Shown here: in pieces, positions 1 to 12,306 of the stretch
Layout of the letters: the number at the start of each line of letters is the position of its first letter
Numbering within the stretch: position 1 is the stretch's first letter
Assembly: GCA_025526915.1 (NCBI GenBank)
Contig: JAHLKH010000021.1
Location: 1-64,000, forward strand
DNA length: 64,000 nt
DNA from: Entophlyctis helioformis
Taxonomy: Eukaryota > Chytridiomycota > Chytridiomycetes > Chytridiales > Chytriomycetaceae
Direction: 5' to 3'
Position numbers and translations under genes: made by a program
The notes under the pieces: generated by a model
The model's input: the letters and a program-made list of their open reading frames with translations, nothing else
Database searches by the model: none
What the model was told of the DNA's origin: nothing

Positions 1-2154
1 ATCCACAAACATCCACACATCCACCGGCATTCGATGCGATCTTGGCTTGCGCGACAGAAACCAGCCGCAGCAGCAATGCGGCGCAAGGCTCAGATGCAAC
101 CAGGACCTGTGCACAGCGCCTGTGCACCGCAGCTGTGCCGGCAGAGCGATGGAGCGAGAGAGCGAGAGAGAGCGAGGACCCAGCGGCAGTCTGTGCAGCA
201 CACACAACCACACACAGGCAAGTGAGTGCATGCATACCGCCAGCGTCCTTTGGTTGCAGCCACACCAACACAAACAAACAGCCTCCGCTGCCGCCGCTGC
301 TGCCAAAACGTCTGCCCACGCAAGCAAGTCTGTTGTGCGGCACTCGCTCCTTGTGCACCCGGCCGCTCTGGAACTTGATGGGCAGCGACCATGCCCAGCT
401 ACCCGGTCATCCAGCCGCTCAGCCGCCCAGCGCCCAGCCATCCAGCATCCAGCCGCTCGGCCGTCCGTCTGCTTGCCTGATCGGGATCGCAAACAACACT
501 TTCGCCTTGACCGTCCCTTGACAGCACCTGCCTCCAGAGCATGCAGCGACTTGCCTCTGCAGCCCTCTTTCGGCCTGTCAACCTGTCAGCCTGCCAACCT
601 GCCAGCCTGTCAGCCTGTCGCATCCCAGACACCTGCGGCCATACCAAACTCACTCTTGGAGTCACATCCACGGCGAAACGCGCGATTCTGGCCTGTCGAC
701 TGCGGGCAGGCTGGTCGGACGGTCAGTCAGTCGCCAGTCGGCCAGTCGGTCCGTTGGCTCGCAGCCGTGCAAGTCCCCTTTGGCAGCACCGAGTGCGGCC
801 CCTTGCAATCCGCAATGGCAGCCGATCTCAACCCAGACCCGCTCCGCTCCGCGATGGCAGACAGGTGCGCTCCATGGGGCAATCACGACTGCAAACGCGG
901 CCTGGCTATTGGATCTCTTGAGCAGCAAGCACCAGCGGCAAACACGAGCACGAGCGAGCCGCGTCGCGTCACGTCGCGCCTTGGGGTTCAGCGGCTCGCT
1001 TCGGTCTGCACCGTCAGCACCTGCTGCACCTGCTGCACCTGCGTCAGTGTGGGCCGAGCGTGGTTAGCGTGCGGATCGACGTCAGTGGCAGGTCGTGGCA
1101 CACAGCCAGTGTGTGAACAGCCATTGTGTGAACAGCCGCCCACACGAGCCAGGCTGCCATCAAGAGCCGCTGGCAAGTAGCACATGCTCGAGCCAGTCAG
1201 CATCGCACGCAGGACAAGAGCATGGACGCGACGACAACAACAACAACAACAACGATGACGACGCTCGCTGGCCAGCCTGCTGTGCAGGTGCATGGGGACG
1301 GCCCGTGCACGCACAGCCCGCTCACAGCTCGCGCACAACCCGCGCACACACGCAAGCATGCGAGCATGCGACGGACGGACCAGCGGCCCTCTGTGCGTCT
1401 CACGGGCCGATCCGCCAGCAGCCGCCCCGTTGTCTGCGAAACCGGCACTGGGCCACACAGGCCAAGCCGGCTCGACTCGCTCACCTGGGCACCGAGCAAG
1501 ACCGCGGCCCGCCGCACCCGGGCGAGCTCAAGGCGAGCAGGGCAGTGGCCTCGAGACCCCGCTGGCTGCTGCCCTGCTTCCCTTGGCCTGGGCACGCTAT
1601 CGATGGCTGCTGCACGTCGTTTCTGCTGCACGTTGCGGCTGCACCTGAGATCCAAGCTAGATCACGAAGCAAGACGGAAGCAAGACGGAAGCAAGACGGT
1701 AGCACGACGGTAGCACGACGGTAGCACGACGGTAGCACGGCACGAGCGAAACACGGCACGACAGAAGCACGGCACGAGCACCAACACGAGCACCAACACG
1801 AGCACCAACACAAGCACCAACACAAGCACCAACACAAGCCACGCACAGCCGCCACCCCTCGTCTTCTCATCTGGGCTGCCCGCCTCGGTGGCCCGTCTCG
1901 GTGGCCCTTTTGTCTTCTCATCTGGATGGCACTTGCGGCGAGTCGCAAAACAGACTGCAGATGCAGATGCGCATCGACAGCACGCCCAGCACGCCCAGCA
2001 CGCGCCGGAGCAGGCTTGATAACATAAACCGAGCGGAGCCATCCAGTGGCGCCATCCGCGTGTGTCGCACGCACCGACACACGAGCCACCCCGCTCCTTT
2101 TATCAAGGCGGGGCTCTTGCCTCTCCTCGCCGCCATTCCAACATCGCTGGCGGC
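1..2154. other. Low-complexity region without a convincing gene
   Basis: I see no gene here. Open frames exist on both strands because the DNA is GC-rich and repetitive. Their translations are rich in Cys, Trp, His and Arg, change character between frames, and show no domain or splice-consistent continuation. Short CAGCC/CTGCC-type repeats are scattered throughout, for example around 405-475 and 575-620. The right end, just before the cyclin-like gene, would hold its promoter and 5' leader. Confidence 0.6.
1672..1842. repeat. Minisatellite of 10-12 bp units
   Basis: Tandem units are directly visible. AGCAAGACGGA-like 10-mers (about 1672-1700) pass into AGCACGACGGT-like 10-mers (about 1700-1740). 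After degenerate ACGGCACGA copies come six copies of a 12-bp unit close to AGCACCAACACG (about 1770-1840). Unit sequence drifts gradually along the array, which suggests local duplication. No coding role is apparent. Confidence 0.85.
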
Positions 2155-4303
2155 ATGGTGGCAACCCGCAGCCAGACCCGCCGGCTTGCAGCTGCTGCTG
2201 CCGCCCCTACCCGCATGCTCCGGGCAAGCACCATCGCCCAGCGCAAGCCCACCCCCGCTGCAGCTGCCGCCCCCGCTGCCCCCGCTGCCCCCGCTGCCCC
2301 CGCTGCCACCACTGCCGCTGTCGCTGCCGCCACCACCACCGCTGCTGCTCCCGCTGCCCGCGACCCTCCAAGGAGGACTGCGGCCAAGCGTACGGCGGAC
2401 AAGGACGACGACATTGGCTCAGGTGCAAGAACAAAACGCGCACGGCGCAACGTTCCTTCAGCGCCCGCAGCGCCTGCAGCGCCTGTCGCACCTGCAGCGC
2501 CTGTCGCGTCTATCGCACCTGTCGCACCTGTAGACTCAGCCGCACCTGCCGAATCAGCCATCCGTGCCGAATCAGCCACTCTTGCCGAACCCGAGTTACA
2601 TGTCGCACCTGTCAACTCAGCGACTCCTGCCGAATCAGCCATCCCTGCTGAATCAGTCACTCTTGCCGAACCCGACGCCGCCACTGCCCGCCAGTCTTGT
2701 AAAAGACCTGCGGCCACGTGTGAGGCGCTCGACGACATCGGCTCAGGTGTAGGAACAAAACGCCCACGGCGTCACGCGCCTGCCGAATCTGCCGCGCTTG
2801 TCGAATCTGCCGCACCTATCGCTCCTATCGTCCCTGTCACTCCTGCAGATCCTGCAGATCCTGCTGGACCTTCCGCGCCTACCGCCCCTGCCACTGCCTT
2901 TACCGCCACTACCGCCGCTGCCCCCACTGCTGCCGCTTCGCCTGCTACCTCGGCTGCCCCTGCTGCCCCCGATGCTATCACTAGTATCGCGGCCAAGCAT
3001 GAGGCGGCCGAGGAGGAGACCGGCTCGCCTGCATTGGCATGCACGGCCAAGATGGCGGACAAGCTCATGGCGTGGTCGCAGGTATGCATGCTTGACGAGC
3101 ATGCTGTCCATGCACGCGTTGTTTTCTATCCATGTATCCTGTTCTGACCACCATGCTGTCGATATGTGTCTTTATCCAACTACTACAGGGCGACCCAGCT
3201 TCCATTGTGGGTGACTACATTCACAAATGGGAGCTGGACATCAGGCGCGAGCATCTCATATTGTCAGGGTGTCGAGACCATGAGGCGTTCAACGGCGAGA
3301 TCGATGGAGACTCCCGCAAGGAAGTCACCAAGTGGATGCGTGGCGTGTCGTACAATCACGGGTTTCAGTGCAAGACGTTCCATATGGGTGTCAACTTCCT
3401 GGATGCGTACATGACGTACTATTCCGGCCAAGTGAAGCTGGAGGACTTTCAGCTGCTGGCGATATTCTGTCTGTTTACGGCTGCAAAGATCGAGGTGAGA
3501 ACTTGGTGTCCATCATACTAGGCCATCTACTTCTTCATATCCGTCCAATCTGGTGCTGACATGTAGCTGCTGTGCACAGGAAACGGACTTTTCGACCAAG
3601 CTGTCTCATTTTGTCAAGTTTGCCCTCGAAGACCTCACGACGGACGCCGACAGAGCACAGATGCTGAGCAAGATCAAGTATCTGTACAAATGTTTCCAAC
3701 ACGAGCTTTTGAATGTAAGCCATCCCCTTCTTTGCTCTGCTACCGTCTGATCACTTGAGAGTTGCCTTGTATCGTCAATGACTGACATTGCATGGCGCAT
3801 CTGGTCAGATGTTTGATTGGAATATGCTTATCCCTTCTGCAATTGACTATCTGCTGGGATGCTTCGAGCGGCACAGGATGCTGACCGCCTGCAAGAGTCG
3901 AGTCGAGTTTGCCCACTTTGACATGGACGGATACCAGTACGACAACACGGGGTTCTTTTCACAGGCGGCATCGCTCCTCCATCACGCGGTCTGCGAGGTC
4001 GAGTCGCTCAAGTTTTCAAACAGCCAACTGGCCTCGTCTGCATTCTACCGCACGGTGATGACCCATGAATCTGTGTCTGGTATGTCCCAACCTCACAGAT
4101 CGTGCCTGCTCGTGTTCATGCAGGCTCTTCTTTGGCTGTTGTAGTAGCTGACCGTGATGTGCACACGCTTAACAGAGGTGCCATTCCATCCGGTCGATGT
4201 TCAGCTGGTTACTGGGTTCACCTTGGCCGAGTTGGAAGAGTGTCTCGAGTTCATGAGCAGATTCAACATCTCACGATCCACAGTTCTCTCCTGCGCTCAT
4301 TGA
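2155..4303 (+). CDS. Cyclin-like protein with Ala/Pro-rich N-terminus
   Basis: Five exons fit in phase: 2155-3081, 3189-3494, 3580-3714, 3809-4079 and 4176-4303, giving 588 aa. Residues 1-300 are low complexity (Ala/Pro runs and APVA/AESA repeats) with patches of basic KR residues, so probably disordered and nuclear. From about residue 310 the sequence follows a cyclin box. It has a WMRGVSYNHGFQ helix, HMGVNFLDAYMTYY (compare the LAVNYLDRFLS helix of A/B cyclins) and LQ/LLAIFCLFTAAKIE. A second helical domain starts with LNMFDWNMLIPSAIDYLL, like the cyclin C-terminal fold. Such proteins bind and activate a cyclin-dependent kinase. The class (A/B-like or divergent) cannot be fixed by eye. The first ATG after a stop-free leader was taken as the start; the N-terminal repeats make that choice uncertain. 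Confidence 0.75.
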
Positions 4304-4479
4304 TGCAGCTCCACTTGACACTTCTTTTCATTCTCTCTCTATATTGTGCACGTCGACACTACCCACTTCCCCTCCCCTCTATTCCCACCGCCGTTTCTCT
4401 TGTGAGATGCCATCTTGGCGACGCCGATCCGGAATACATATCCATCTACCCAGTGCGTGTTTGAGAAGCGACACAGACG

Positions 4480-6029
4480 TGTGGAATGGACTGCGACTTG
4501 GCTGCCAATCAAGGCACAACAGCAAGCAGCTCAAGTGCAGTGGCTCGCTGGCAAGTGCCTGGTGGTGGTGTGGCTCATCTGCGCGCATTTGGCGTTCCTG
4601 GCGTCGACCACAAGGACGCCGTCATCACGAGCGAGATTGAGCGCAGTGCCGCAGTGTCGCATGATGGGTACCACTCTAGCGGATGAGACGCATCTGCTTT
4701 TGGGACCGTGCCAAGCGATCGACGCGGTCGACGGGTGCGAGGTATCGATCAACGAGAGCCTGACTCGCCAGGACGAGCTGTCGGTCGAGGAGCACGCGGC
4801 GATCGAGCGGACTCTCACATTGACGCGATGCCCTTTGGTGCGGTCGTTGGCAAGGTGCAGCCGCTGCTGTGCCGCCCGTTCTGGCCGATGCTGAGGCTTC
4901 CGGTTGGTGCCCCACTGCCCGCTGCTACTCCTGCTGCGACTGCAGAGATTCGTCAGTCAGCACGGCAGTCTACCACTGGCGAGCGGGATGGGACTTTTGC
5001 ATCGGCCTCTGCGGATGGCCGTCAGCATGCTGTGGCCGCTGAAGGTCCGGCGGGCGAGCGCGCCATTGACGATGCGGTGGGCGAAACCGAGCTGAATGCC
5101 CTGGATGCCCTGGATGCCCTGGCTTCCGACAAGCTGGGCTTGGCTTTCCCGAGGGCCAAGAGCCCAGACGCCCGCAACACGATCCCCTCGACTCTCGCAC
5201 AGCGGCAACAGCCGCTGTCCTGGCCGTTCTGGAAAGCTGCCCTTGAGAAGGAAGCTTGTCTCGCGGTTTGCTGATCTGCCTGTTGTTGGGCCACGTGACC
5301 ACTCAGCAAGTCCTGCAATGTCACGCGTTCCACGCCGATGCCCGCCATCCCGCCACACGCTTCTTCTCTCGCGACACGCCGAGCCACTTGCGCTGATGCC
5401 TGTCTTCTTCCGCGTGCCAGCCAGGTTCGCTGACTGCCCAAAGACCTCGGGCGTCTTGACCGCAGAACCTTGGCACTCGCTCAATGGCCAAGGGCGTGTT
5501 TCGTCATGTCTCTTGGCCGTCAGGGCACAGGATTATCGGCGTCAAGTGGGTGTTCTCGGTCAAGCCGGGCAAGGACGGCTGGCTGGCGACCTTCAAGGCG
5601 TGCCTTGGTTTTGCCCGCAGTTTCATGCAGACCAGGATTGTTGAGACGCAAGCGTCCGCCGTTTCCATGCCCGACATGCATAGGATGCTCTCCATTGCAG
5701 CGGCTCGTGGCTGGGAGGTCCACCAGATGGATGTCAAGACGGCGTTCCTGAGTGCTCCCATGCAGGATAAAGCTTATGTGGTGATCCCGCCTGGTCTGCC
5801 ACAGCAGGATGGCCGCGTCTGGCGTCTGTTGCGCGCTCTCTACGGCCTGAGCCAGTCTCCCTTGCATTGGTACTGTTGTCAGTGGACGCTGTTCTCAGCC
5901 TGGGCTTCAGGAAGTCGTGCAGCGAGCGATGCATCGTCTTCTCTCGCGTGGTCGACAGACGGCCAGCCGGTGTACATAGTTGCCTTTGTGGACGGCCGTC
6001 TGATCATGGGCTCACACAGTTGGCCGTGA
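4480..6029 (+). mobile_element. Decayed Ty1/copia-type retrotransposon pol remnant
   Basis: Two pieces in copia order are recognisable. Around 4486-4683 one frame has an AHLRAFGVPG stretch like the 'hLRVFG' block at the end of copia integrase. Around 5530-5870 there is reverse transcriptase of the RVT_2 family. The stretch between (4684-5480) has open but unrecognisable frames. I saw no LTRs, no gag and no RNase H, so this is an internal fragment and not a mobile copy. The tract 6030-6348 downstream carries no recognisable coding. Confidence 0.6.
5484..6029 (+). pseudogene. Copia-type reverse transcriptase fragment
   Basis: The open frame contains the RVT_2 signatures IGVKWVFSVK, GWEVHQMDVKTAFLSAPM and RLLRALYGLSQSPLHW in the right order and spacing. 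The first catalytic aspartate lies in QMDVKTAF. The second active-site motif, normally YVDD, reads FVDG here, so one catalytic aspartate is lost. The sequence between ALYGL and that motif is disrupted. The family uses this enzyme to copy element RNA into DNA; this copy looks inactive. The nominal start has no meaning because the frame is a slice of a former polyprotein. Confidence 0.7.
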
Positions 6030-6348
6030 CGCCGCGATGGCAGCCTGAACGGGTCTCCGCAGCTCCGATCACAGCAAGTGCACATGAGGGCCAGACACCG
6101 TGCAAATGGCCGCTGTGTTTGGCCTTGACCGCCGCGTGTCTGGACCGCGCCGTGTCTGACCACCTGAGCTTTGGTCTGCGAATCTCCGCCATGGAGCGAC
6201 CGCGATGATGTGCTGAAGACCCTTCCGCCCGACTTGGCGTGCCATTGCACCTTCTTGCCCGTCAGAGTCTGCATCGGACCTGCTGCCCCTTCCACCCACC
6301 TGTCATCCCGCCCATCCATCCCTCCATCCATCCATCCCGCACACTGCC

Positions 6349-8447
6349 ATGTTCGACCCATTCAGCTTCGCACGCTCCAAGAAGAAGCCAACGTCTGCCG
6401 ATGCTGCAGCCGCGCTTACTAGCCCCTCAAACGGCGCATCTGGCTCGCAGACTGCCACCGCCGGAGCATCAGAACTGGCGCCAGCGTCGGCATCTGCATC
6501 TGCGTCGGCATCGGGCATGCTCACGCCCTCGGCATCCAACCCCACCTCGCCTTCTCGTGCATCGTCTTCGTCGTCGTCTGGATACCAGCGTCCGACCCTG
6601 TACACCATCTTTCCGACCACATTCGGCTCGCCAGCAACGACGTCATCCGCATCCGCATCCGCATCCGCATCGGCATCGGCATCGGCACCGGCATCCGCAT
6701 CGTCGTCTGCGTCTGCAGGACCAGGAGCGTCCGTCGATGCAGGCGAGCAAGGATCCCTGGGTAGCCCGGCCGAGCCAGCGTCGGCATCCAGGACGCTTCC
6801 AATCCCCGTGCCTCTGACAAGGGCCCGCACGATTGGTGCCACATCCGGTGCTTCTCCGCTGTCGTCGTCGCCTGCGTCGTCGTCGTCGACACCCCCGTCG
6901 CCGTCGCGTGCACTCTCCTCCGCGCTGCTCGCTGCCAATCTCAACGCGGCCGCCGCCAGTTCATCCAGGGTCCTCTCCAACTCGTTCTCCAGCATGCAGT
7001 TCCAGCAGCAACAGCAGCAGCAGTCCCAGCTGCTCGGCGGTGAAGCCCATTCGCCGCAATCCACCTCGAGCATCCGCAGCTCGACGTTTGTGCCGTCGTC
7101 GCCGACAGCCGAGATCGATGCCAGCATTCTCCTCCGCGAAGACACACTCGTGGCAGACGTCAAGCGACTGTGCATGCCGTCGGCCAGCTGCGCGGATGCC
7201 CGCTTGTCAGTGCAGGCATGGAACCGCGACTTCAAGATCGTCAAGGGCGTGGACGCCAGCGGCCGTAAGGAGAACACGGTCGTGAGCCTGGACGACGAGA
7301 TGCACAACAACCATCCATTTCTCCGACAGGCCAAGGCTGTGCATTGCTGCGGTCTCCCTCGTGCCATGGGGTAAGTGCCTCTGCACCTTGCGGCAATGTT
7401 GCCATGCCACAAGAATGCATGTATGCTGGCGCGATCCACGCCACTGACACGCAGCCATCCCATCTGCAGATGCTGCAGCATGTGCGACCCGGACGCATGG
7501 GTGTTCCAGGGCTCGGAATACAACCCCTACATCTCGCGGCTGTATGCACGCATGGACGGATGCATCCCATCGTCCGTCAAGCTGCACGATCCCAAGTTTA
7601 TCATCCCGTGGCGGTACAAGAACCGCAAGACAGGTGCCATCACATGGAAGATTATCCACATGTGCGGCGACCACATCCAGGACGCCGGAAAGGTGCGCAT
7701 CTGCTGGTGTCAATCGCTGGCTGGTTGATGTGTCTGCTCGGTGCTGACTCGCTGGCTCTCCAATGGACTCGCAGCGAAACGATTGTCGTGAATGTGCACC
7801 GCGACCATAAGCTGCGCGAGCTGATCGAGTCGGTCAAGGTCGAGTCGGTCGGTCTGCGCGATGCTGCGCTGGTCGAGTACCTCTTGGCAGTCATTCGCGA
7901 GCTCATGGGCGACTACGGTCTGCCCGGTGGCGCAACCAGCAGCCAGGCCGACGCCAGTCTGATGAAGCAGCTTGTTCGGTAAGGAGAGCTGACCCTCTGC
8001 ACCCCATCGAGTCGCGAGCCCAGTGACACACACGCTGACAATGCATCCTTCGGACGACCAGCCAGGGACACAACTTTATGCTGCTCACCAACGTCAAGAT
8101 TGGACTGTGCCGCCACAAGGCTCTGCTGTTCAAGATGCTGAGCGATGCCGTGGGTCTGGACTGCGCGCTCGTGACAGGGTACAGCACCGGCGGCCGCCAT
8201 CAGTAAGTCGCGTCCATGCATTGTACGGCATGGCCTCGAGTGCATGGATGCTTGCTCACAAGAGTGCGGTGTTCCCAGATGGAACATCATCACGCTGTCG
8301 GACGGCGAGTGCTACATCATCGACCCGACATCGCCACACTTTACGTGGACGAAAAAGGGCAGTTTACGCACCAAGGCGTACCGCGTATCTGCAGACACGT
8401 CGTTTGGCCACGGAGGCCTGACGCTCAAGAAGAACGGCATTCTGTAG
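6349..8447 (+). CDS. EDR1/transglutaminase-like domain protein
   Basis: Five exons: 6349-7370, 7470-about 7661 (or 7694), 7775-7978, 8062-8202 and 8279-8447; about 575 aa. Residues 1-250 are Ser/Ala/Pro-rich with an ASASAS tract from a hexamer repeat and a polyQ patch, so probably disordered. The C-terminal half resembles the EDR1/CTR1 N-terminal domain. It has IVVNVHRDHKLRELIESV and then IGLCRHKALLFKMLSDAVGL, RHQWNII and YIIDPT, giving a transglutaminase-like Cys, His, Asp order. In plants this domain precedes a Raf-like kinase; here there is none. A Cys cluster (HCC...CCSMC, near residues 335-345) could bind metal. The exon 2/3 join only closes in frame with a donor at 7662 or a GC donor at 7695. 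The start is the first ATG after a CCATCC-rich leader. Function is unknown. Confidence 0.7.
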
Positions 8448-8730
8448 CATCCCGTCTCTCCTTCACTCTCCTCTCTCTCCTCTCTCTCTCCCTCCACTTT
8501 TGGGCCTTCTCTTGCGTCCCGTGTCCTATTCCTATGGCTGCAGCACTCTGGCACACTGTCTGCAATGTGATCTACAGACAATAACAAACATGATAATGGC
8601 GGCTGTGCAGCATGAATGGATTCAAAGACGGCCGTAGCGTCCCATACTTTAATCAGTGCCATCAGGATTCAAAAGGTCGACGTTGTTGCCGTCGTCAGGC
8701 TTCCACCAGTGCACAGGCGTGGTTTGGCAT

Positions 8731-10441
8731 TTAGGCGTTGCGCTTGTAGATTCTGTAGAGGGCAGCGTGTCAAAGCAACAGCCGGATAGATGCACCGGAC
8801 AAAGAGGCGACACAGAGGAGGGACAGAGAGAGGGCAAGCCCAGACATACCTCTTCATGAATGTAACAAACATGTCGCGAGGCAAGAGCGACTCGTCGACC
8901 TTCTCAATGAGGGCCGAGATGCGGTTGAAGCTCTCCTCCTCGTACTCGCGGTACACGCGCTCAATCTCAAGGTCCTTGTAGATGCCCTTGACCACAGCCA
9001 CCTTGGCAGCGTCCTTCTGGCCGTAGTTGGCGTCGAGGGCGGCCGCTGCTCAGGGGAGGCCGGCCAGAGCCTGGACAATCAGCCAGCCGCACTTGTTGTC
9101 CTCGATGTCGGTGCCGATCTTGCCAATGACCTCGGGCGTGCCGTAGCAGTCGAGGAAGTCGTCCTGCACCTGGAAGTACTCGCCAAGGGGCAGAAGGACG
9201 GCCTGGGCCTGGGCATAGGCAGACTCGTCGGTGATGCCAGCCAGACGCATGGCCAGGGCGATCGGCAGGTAGAACGAGTAGTAGGCGGTCTTGTACTCGA
9301 CAATGTAGGCGTGCCTGTCGTTGCAAGGCAGTCCAGCGTCAGTCTCGAGGCCAAGGGCGATCTGCCGAGCAGGATCTGCATGTGGCCGAGCCATACTTTT
9401 CAATCGAGAAGCGAGAGAGGTCGACGTCGCCCTCGGGGGCTGTGATGAGGTCCATAAGCTGGCCCAGCTCGGTCTGGTAGGTGACTTCGTGGAAGAGCTC
9501 GAGGAAGTCGCCGTATGCGGCGTGCTTCTTGAAGTACTTCTTGAGCAGCTGGTAGATGACCGACTCGACAATGAAGCTGTCGTTGATGCCACCATGCCGA
9601 CGCCCTCCTGCAGACGATCGAACCGAGGCCGACGGAGCGAGGAAGTGTGCACCAGAGTGAGCATGGCAGGCGACTACAGGAGCATGCAAGAACAGGCGCA
9701 GAAACCAGCCCACCTGTCTGTACCAGCAGGGCGAGCCACGGCGGGTGATGGAGCCGTCCATGATGTCGTCGGCGATCAGGAAGAAGGCCTGGAGCTGTTG
9801 TGCATGCGGCGGATGTGGTGAGCAGTCGTTGGTTGGCAGTCAGCAGCAGTCGCAGTTGCAGCCAGCGCCATGGGCAGACGTAGAGCAGGCCGCAGGCTGG
9901 AGCACCGTTCAAGGTGCCGCAGCACAAGCAGTTGCGGCAGCTGCCGTGGCGGCGGCGGCGATGGAGAGCGTCGGATCGCCTGGCTTACCAACTCAATGCA
10001 CCAGCCGAGGACCTGGGCCTGGAAGAGCTCGTCGGCAGTGAGCTCACGCTTGATGATCGAGGCAAAGGCCGAGGGGACGGTCAGGCCGCGGTTCATCTTG
10101 CCTGTGTGCAGCAAGGCAGGCGCCGGCCCGTGCTAGCAGCGTCAGCGACACCAGGCGGCATCCAGCGGCATCCAGCGACACCAAGCGGCGGCGCTTGGCA
10201 GGACAACGCAGCGAGCGCAATCGGGCAGCACAGACTGACCGCCAGGAACGGTTGCGTAGAGCATGTTGCGGACCCACTCGCGGCCGTTCTCGGGCAGCTT
10301 GTACTGGTCGAGGCCGTCGAGGATGTCCTTGGCGAGCACGTCGAACGCCGCCATGAACGACGTCCACTCGGGGCTCTCGGTCTTGGCCTTCTTGGCCGCG
10401 GGGACGGCGGGGGCGGGGGTAGCGGCAACGGACGAAATCAT
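8731..10441 (-). CDS. ERG20: Farnesyl diphosphate synthase
   Basis: This enzyme condenses IPP with DMAPP and GPP to make farnesyl diphosphate for sterols, dolichol and prenylation; it is usually cytosolic. The spliced reading has the first aspartate-rich motif DDIMD followed by [13 protein letters not shown], the helix [36 protein letters not shown], and the second aspartate-rich motif DDFLDCYG with [15 protein letters not shown]. It ends FVTFMKR-IYKRNA, where the last six residues come from a final small exon after an intron of about 110 nt. Around seven exons are needed. The start at 10441 gives a short Ala/Pro/Lys-rich extension of about 20 residues before the conserved [10 protein letters not shown] region. 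All catalytic motifs look intact. Confidence 0.93.
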
Positions 10442-10856
10442 TTCAAAATCACTGGCAAATGAGGCGAAATTTGACTGCTGCAGCTTTGAGGAGACAGCGG
10501 CTGCATGGTGCAGGCGATGCGCCATACAGGTCTGCATGGCATGGCTGCGGGCGTGCATGGTGGCATGCCGTGCAGGGACACGCAGCAGGTGTGCATGATG
10601 TGCCTGGTGTTGCTGATGTGCTTGGTGTGCATCGCACGGCCGCTGCGCTTGCAGCTGGCGCACGAGTGGGCGATGCAGCTGGATCTGGCGGCGCATCATC
10701 GGGACTTTCCGAGTGTTGGGATGAGTCGAGATGAGCCGAGATCCAGCAAGGCCGGCCGGCTGGCTGGTGGACGCTCGCAGCCTGTCCAAGGCCTGCCGCG
10801 TTGCCACATGGCGGCTTGCTTACAGAAACAAAACAACAGACGGAATATGATTGCCA

Positions 10857-12110
10857 TCACAGTTCAATGCCTTCTCCACGCACAACGCTTGTCTCGGGAT
10901 ACGCATCACACACATCTGCGGCACTCACAGCCGTGCCCCGCCAGTGCTGCACAACGCCCCAGTGCCGTATCAGATGCGCCCGCTCCGTGTACTCAACCCA
11001 GTCGACCACGCTGCGATCGTGCTGCACTCTTGCCAGCGCCACCTCAAATGCCTGTCCGTATTCGTCGGGATCTTCCCAGAACTTGATCTCTGCCTGCGCC
11101 ACATACGACCGCAGGCCCGCAGATCCGGTTGCATACAGCGCGCTCTGTCCGTCAAACTGGATGGCTGCCCACGGCAGCTTCTCTGGCGCATACGTCTTGT
11201 CGCGCACCATGCTGCCCTTGATCCAGAACTCGTCCGACGTGGCGGCATTCTCGTAGATGCGATCCAGCCAGAAGCTGCGGCACGGGACAGCCAGTGTGTC
11301 TAGATACAGCATGGTGTCGTATGTCTGCGGCATGATGCCCGACGTAAAGAGCTTGAAAAACATGCGCGCCTCGCTGAGCGGCAGGATGGCCTGCTGCTCG
11401 CTGAGCTTTGCACTCATAAACTGGATCTTGCGGAAGCACTGCGACACTTGCGGCACGGATTCGAGAAGATTGGTCAGAATGCCGACAGAGACGTACTTGG
11501 ACTGGGCCATGTTGCGGTCGTGGTAGAGAATCAGGTCGATGTAGCGGCTGTACGGCGCGTTGGGCTGGCATGGTGGAAATGCTGTCCACAGCGACTCCAG
11601 ATTGCGCATGAGGCGGTCGACCTGCCAGTCTGCAAATGGCACAACCACGGCCAGTCGGGACCCAAAGCGGTGTTGTAGCAGTCGCTTGTCCATGACGCTG
11701 CTGATATCGTGCTGCTTCTGTGGCTTTACGATACGGCCTGCTGCGATGTGCCCATTGCAAAGATGAAGAATCGGATGGCTGGTCAGTGGCAATGTGGATG
11801 GATGGCGTCAATGCCACGGCGTCTTCTTACTGCACTCGATAAGGCTGCCGGATGCATCGCGTCCACAAGAGGCAGCACTTGCAGGAGACGAGCCGACTTG
11901 CGAGCCAGCATCAGGCATGCTATGCAGGCGAGCTGGAGCAGGCGGATAGTGCCCGTCGTCTTCGACAATGAGCAGCGGCGACTGTCTGAGCACGTGCGAC
12001 GACCACAACACGAGAATCATGACGACGGACGCATTGAATGCCAACAGCATCAGAAAGAGGGCCATTCTCGCACGCCTCCGCCGCGACGGTGTCTTCCTCT
12101 CGACGGCCAT
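10857..12110 (-). CDS. Type II membrane glycosyltransferase-like protein
   Basis: Two exons (12110-11831 and 11740-10857, in phase) give 387 aa. The N-terminus is basic (KTPSRRRRAR) and is followed by one hydrophobic segment (about residues 14-33, MALFLMLLAFNASVVMILVL), the layout of a Golgi type II enzyme. The lumenal part has VVVPFADWQVDRLMRNLESL, MLYLDTLAVPCRSFWLDRI (a possible D-x-D-like block) and GQSALYATGSAGLRSYV. The pattern resembles nucleotide-sugar transferases of the GT-A fold but I cannot name a family. It ends only about 200 bp downstream of the oxygenase-like gene on the same strand. The sugar donor and acceptor are unknown. Confidence 0.55.
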
Positions 12111-12306
12111 GCTGTCGCTTGCGCTCTTTGTCTGCTCTCCCGTCTTTTGCCGGTTGCTGGCGGTGCCGTCAAGATGAACGCCAAGATGAACGCCAAACCC
12201 ACAACAACAAAACACGGTCGCGTTGTGCGTCGCGTTGTGGGATGTGTTGTCGGTCGTGTTGTGAGTTGTGTTGCCAAACACATGGTTCATTGCGCATCCA
12301 GACTGC

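Noticed and set aside
47..1180. 377-residue open frame at the left end
   Set aside because: It opens with TTG, is rich in Cys, His, Trp and Arg, has no domain and is matched by equally long frames on other strands; it reflects GC-rich repeats.
1672..1842. Possible CRISPR-like array
   Set aside because: Units are contiguous 10-12 bp tandem copies with no unique spacers, so it is a minisatellite.
6303..7523. 406-residue minus-strand open frame
   Set aside because: Antisense to the EDR1-like first exon; the poly-Asp/Ala pattern is the mirror of the Ser/Ala hexamer repeat.
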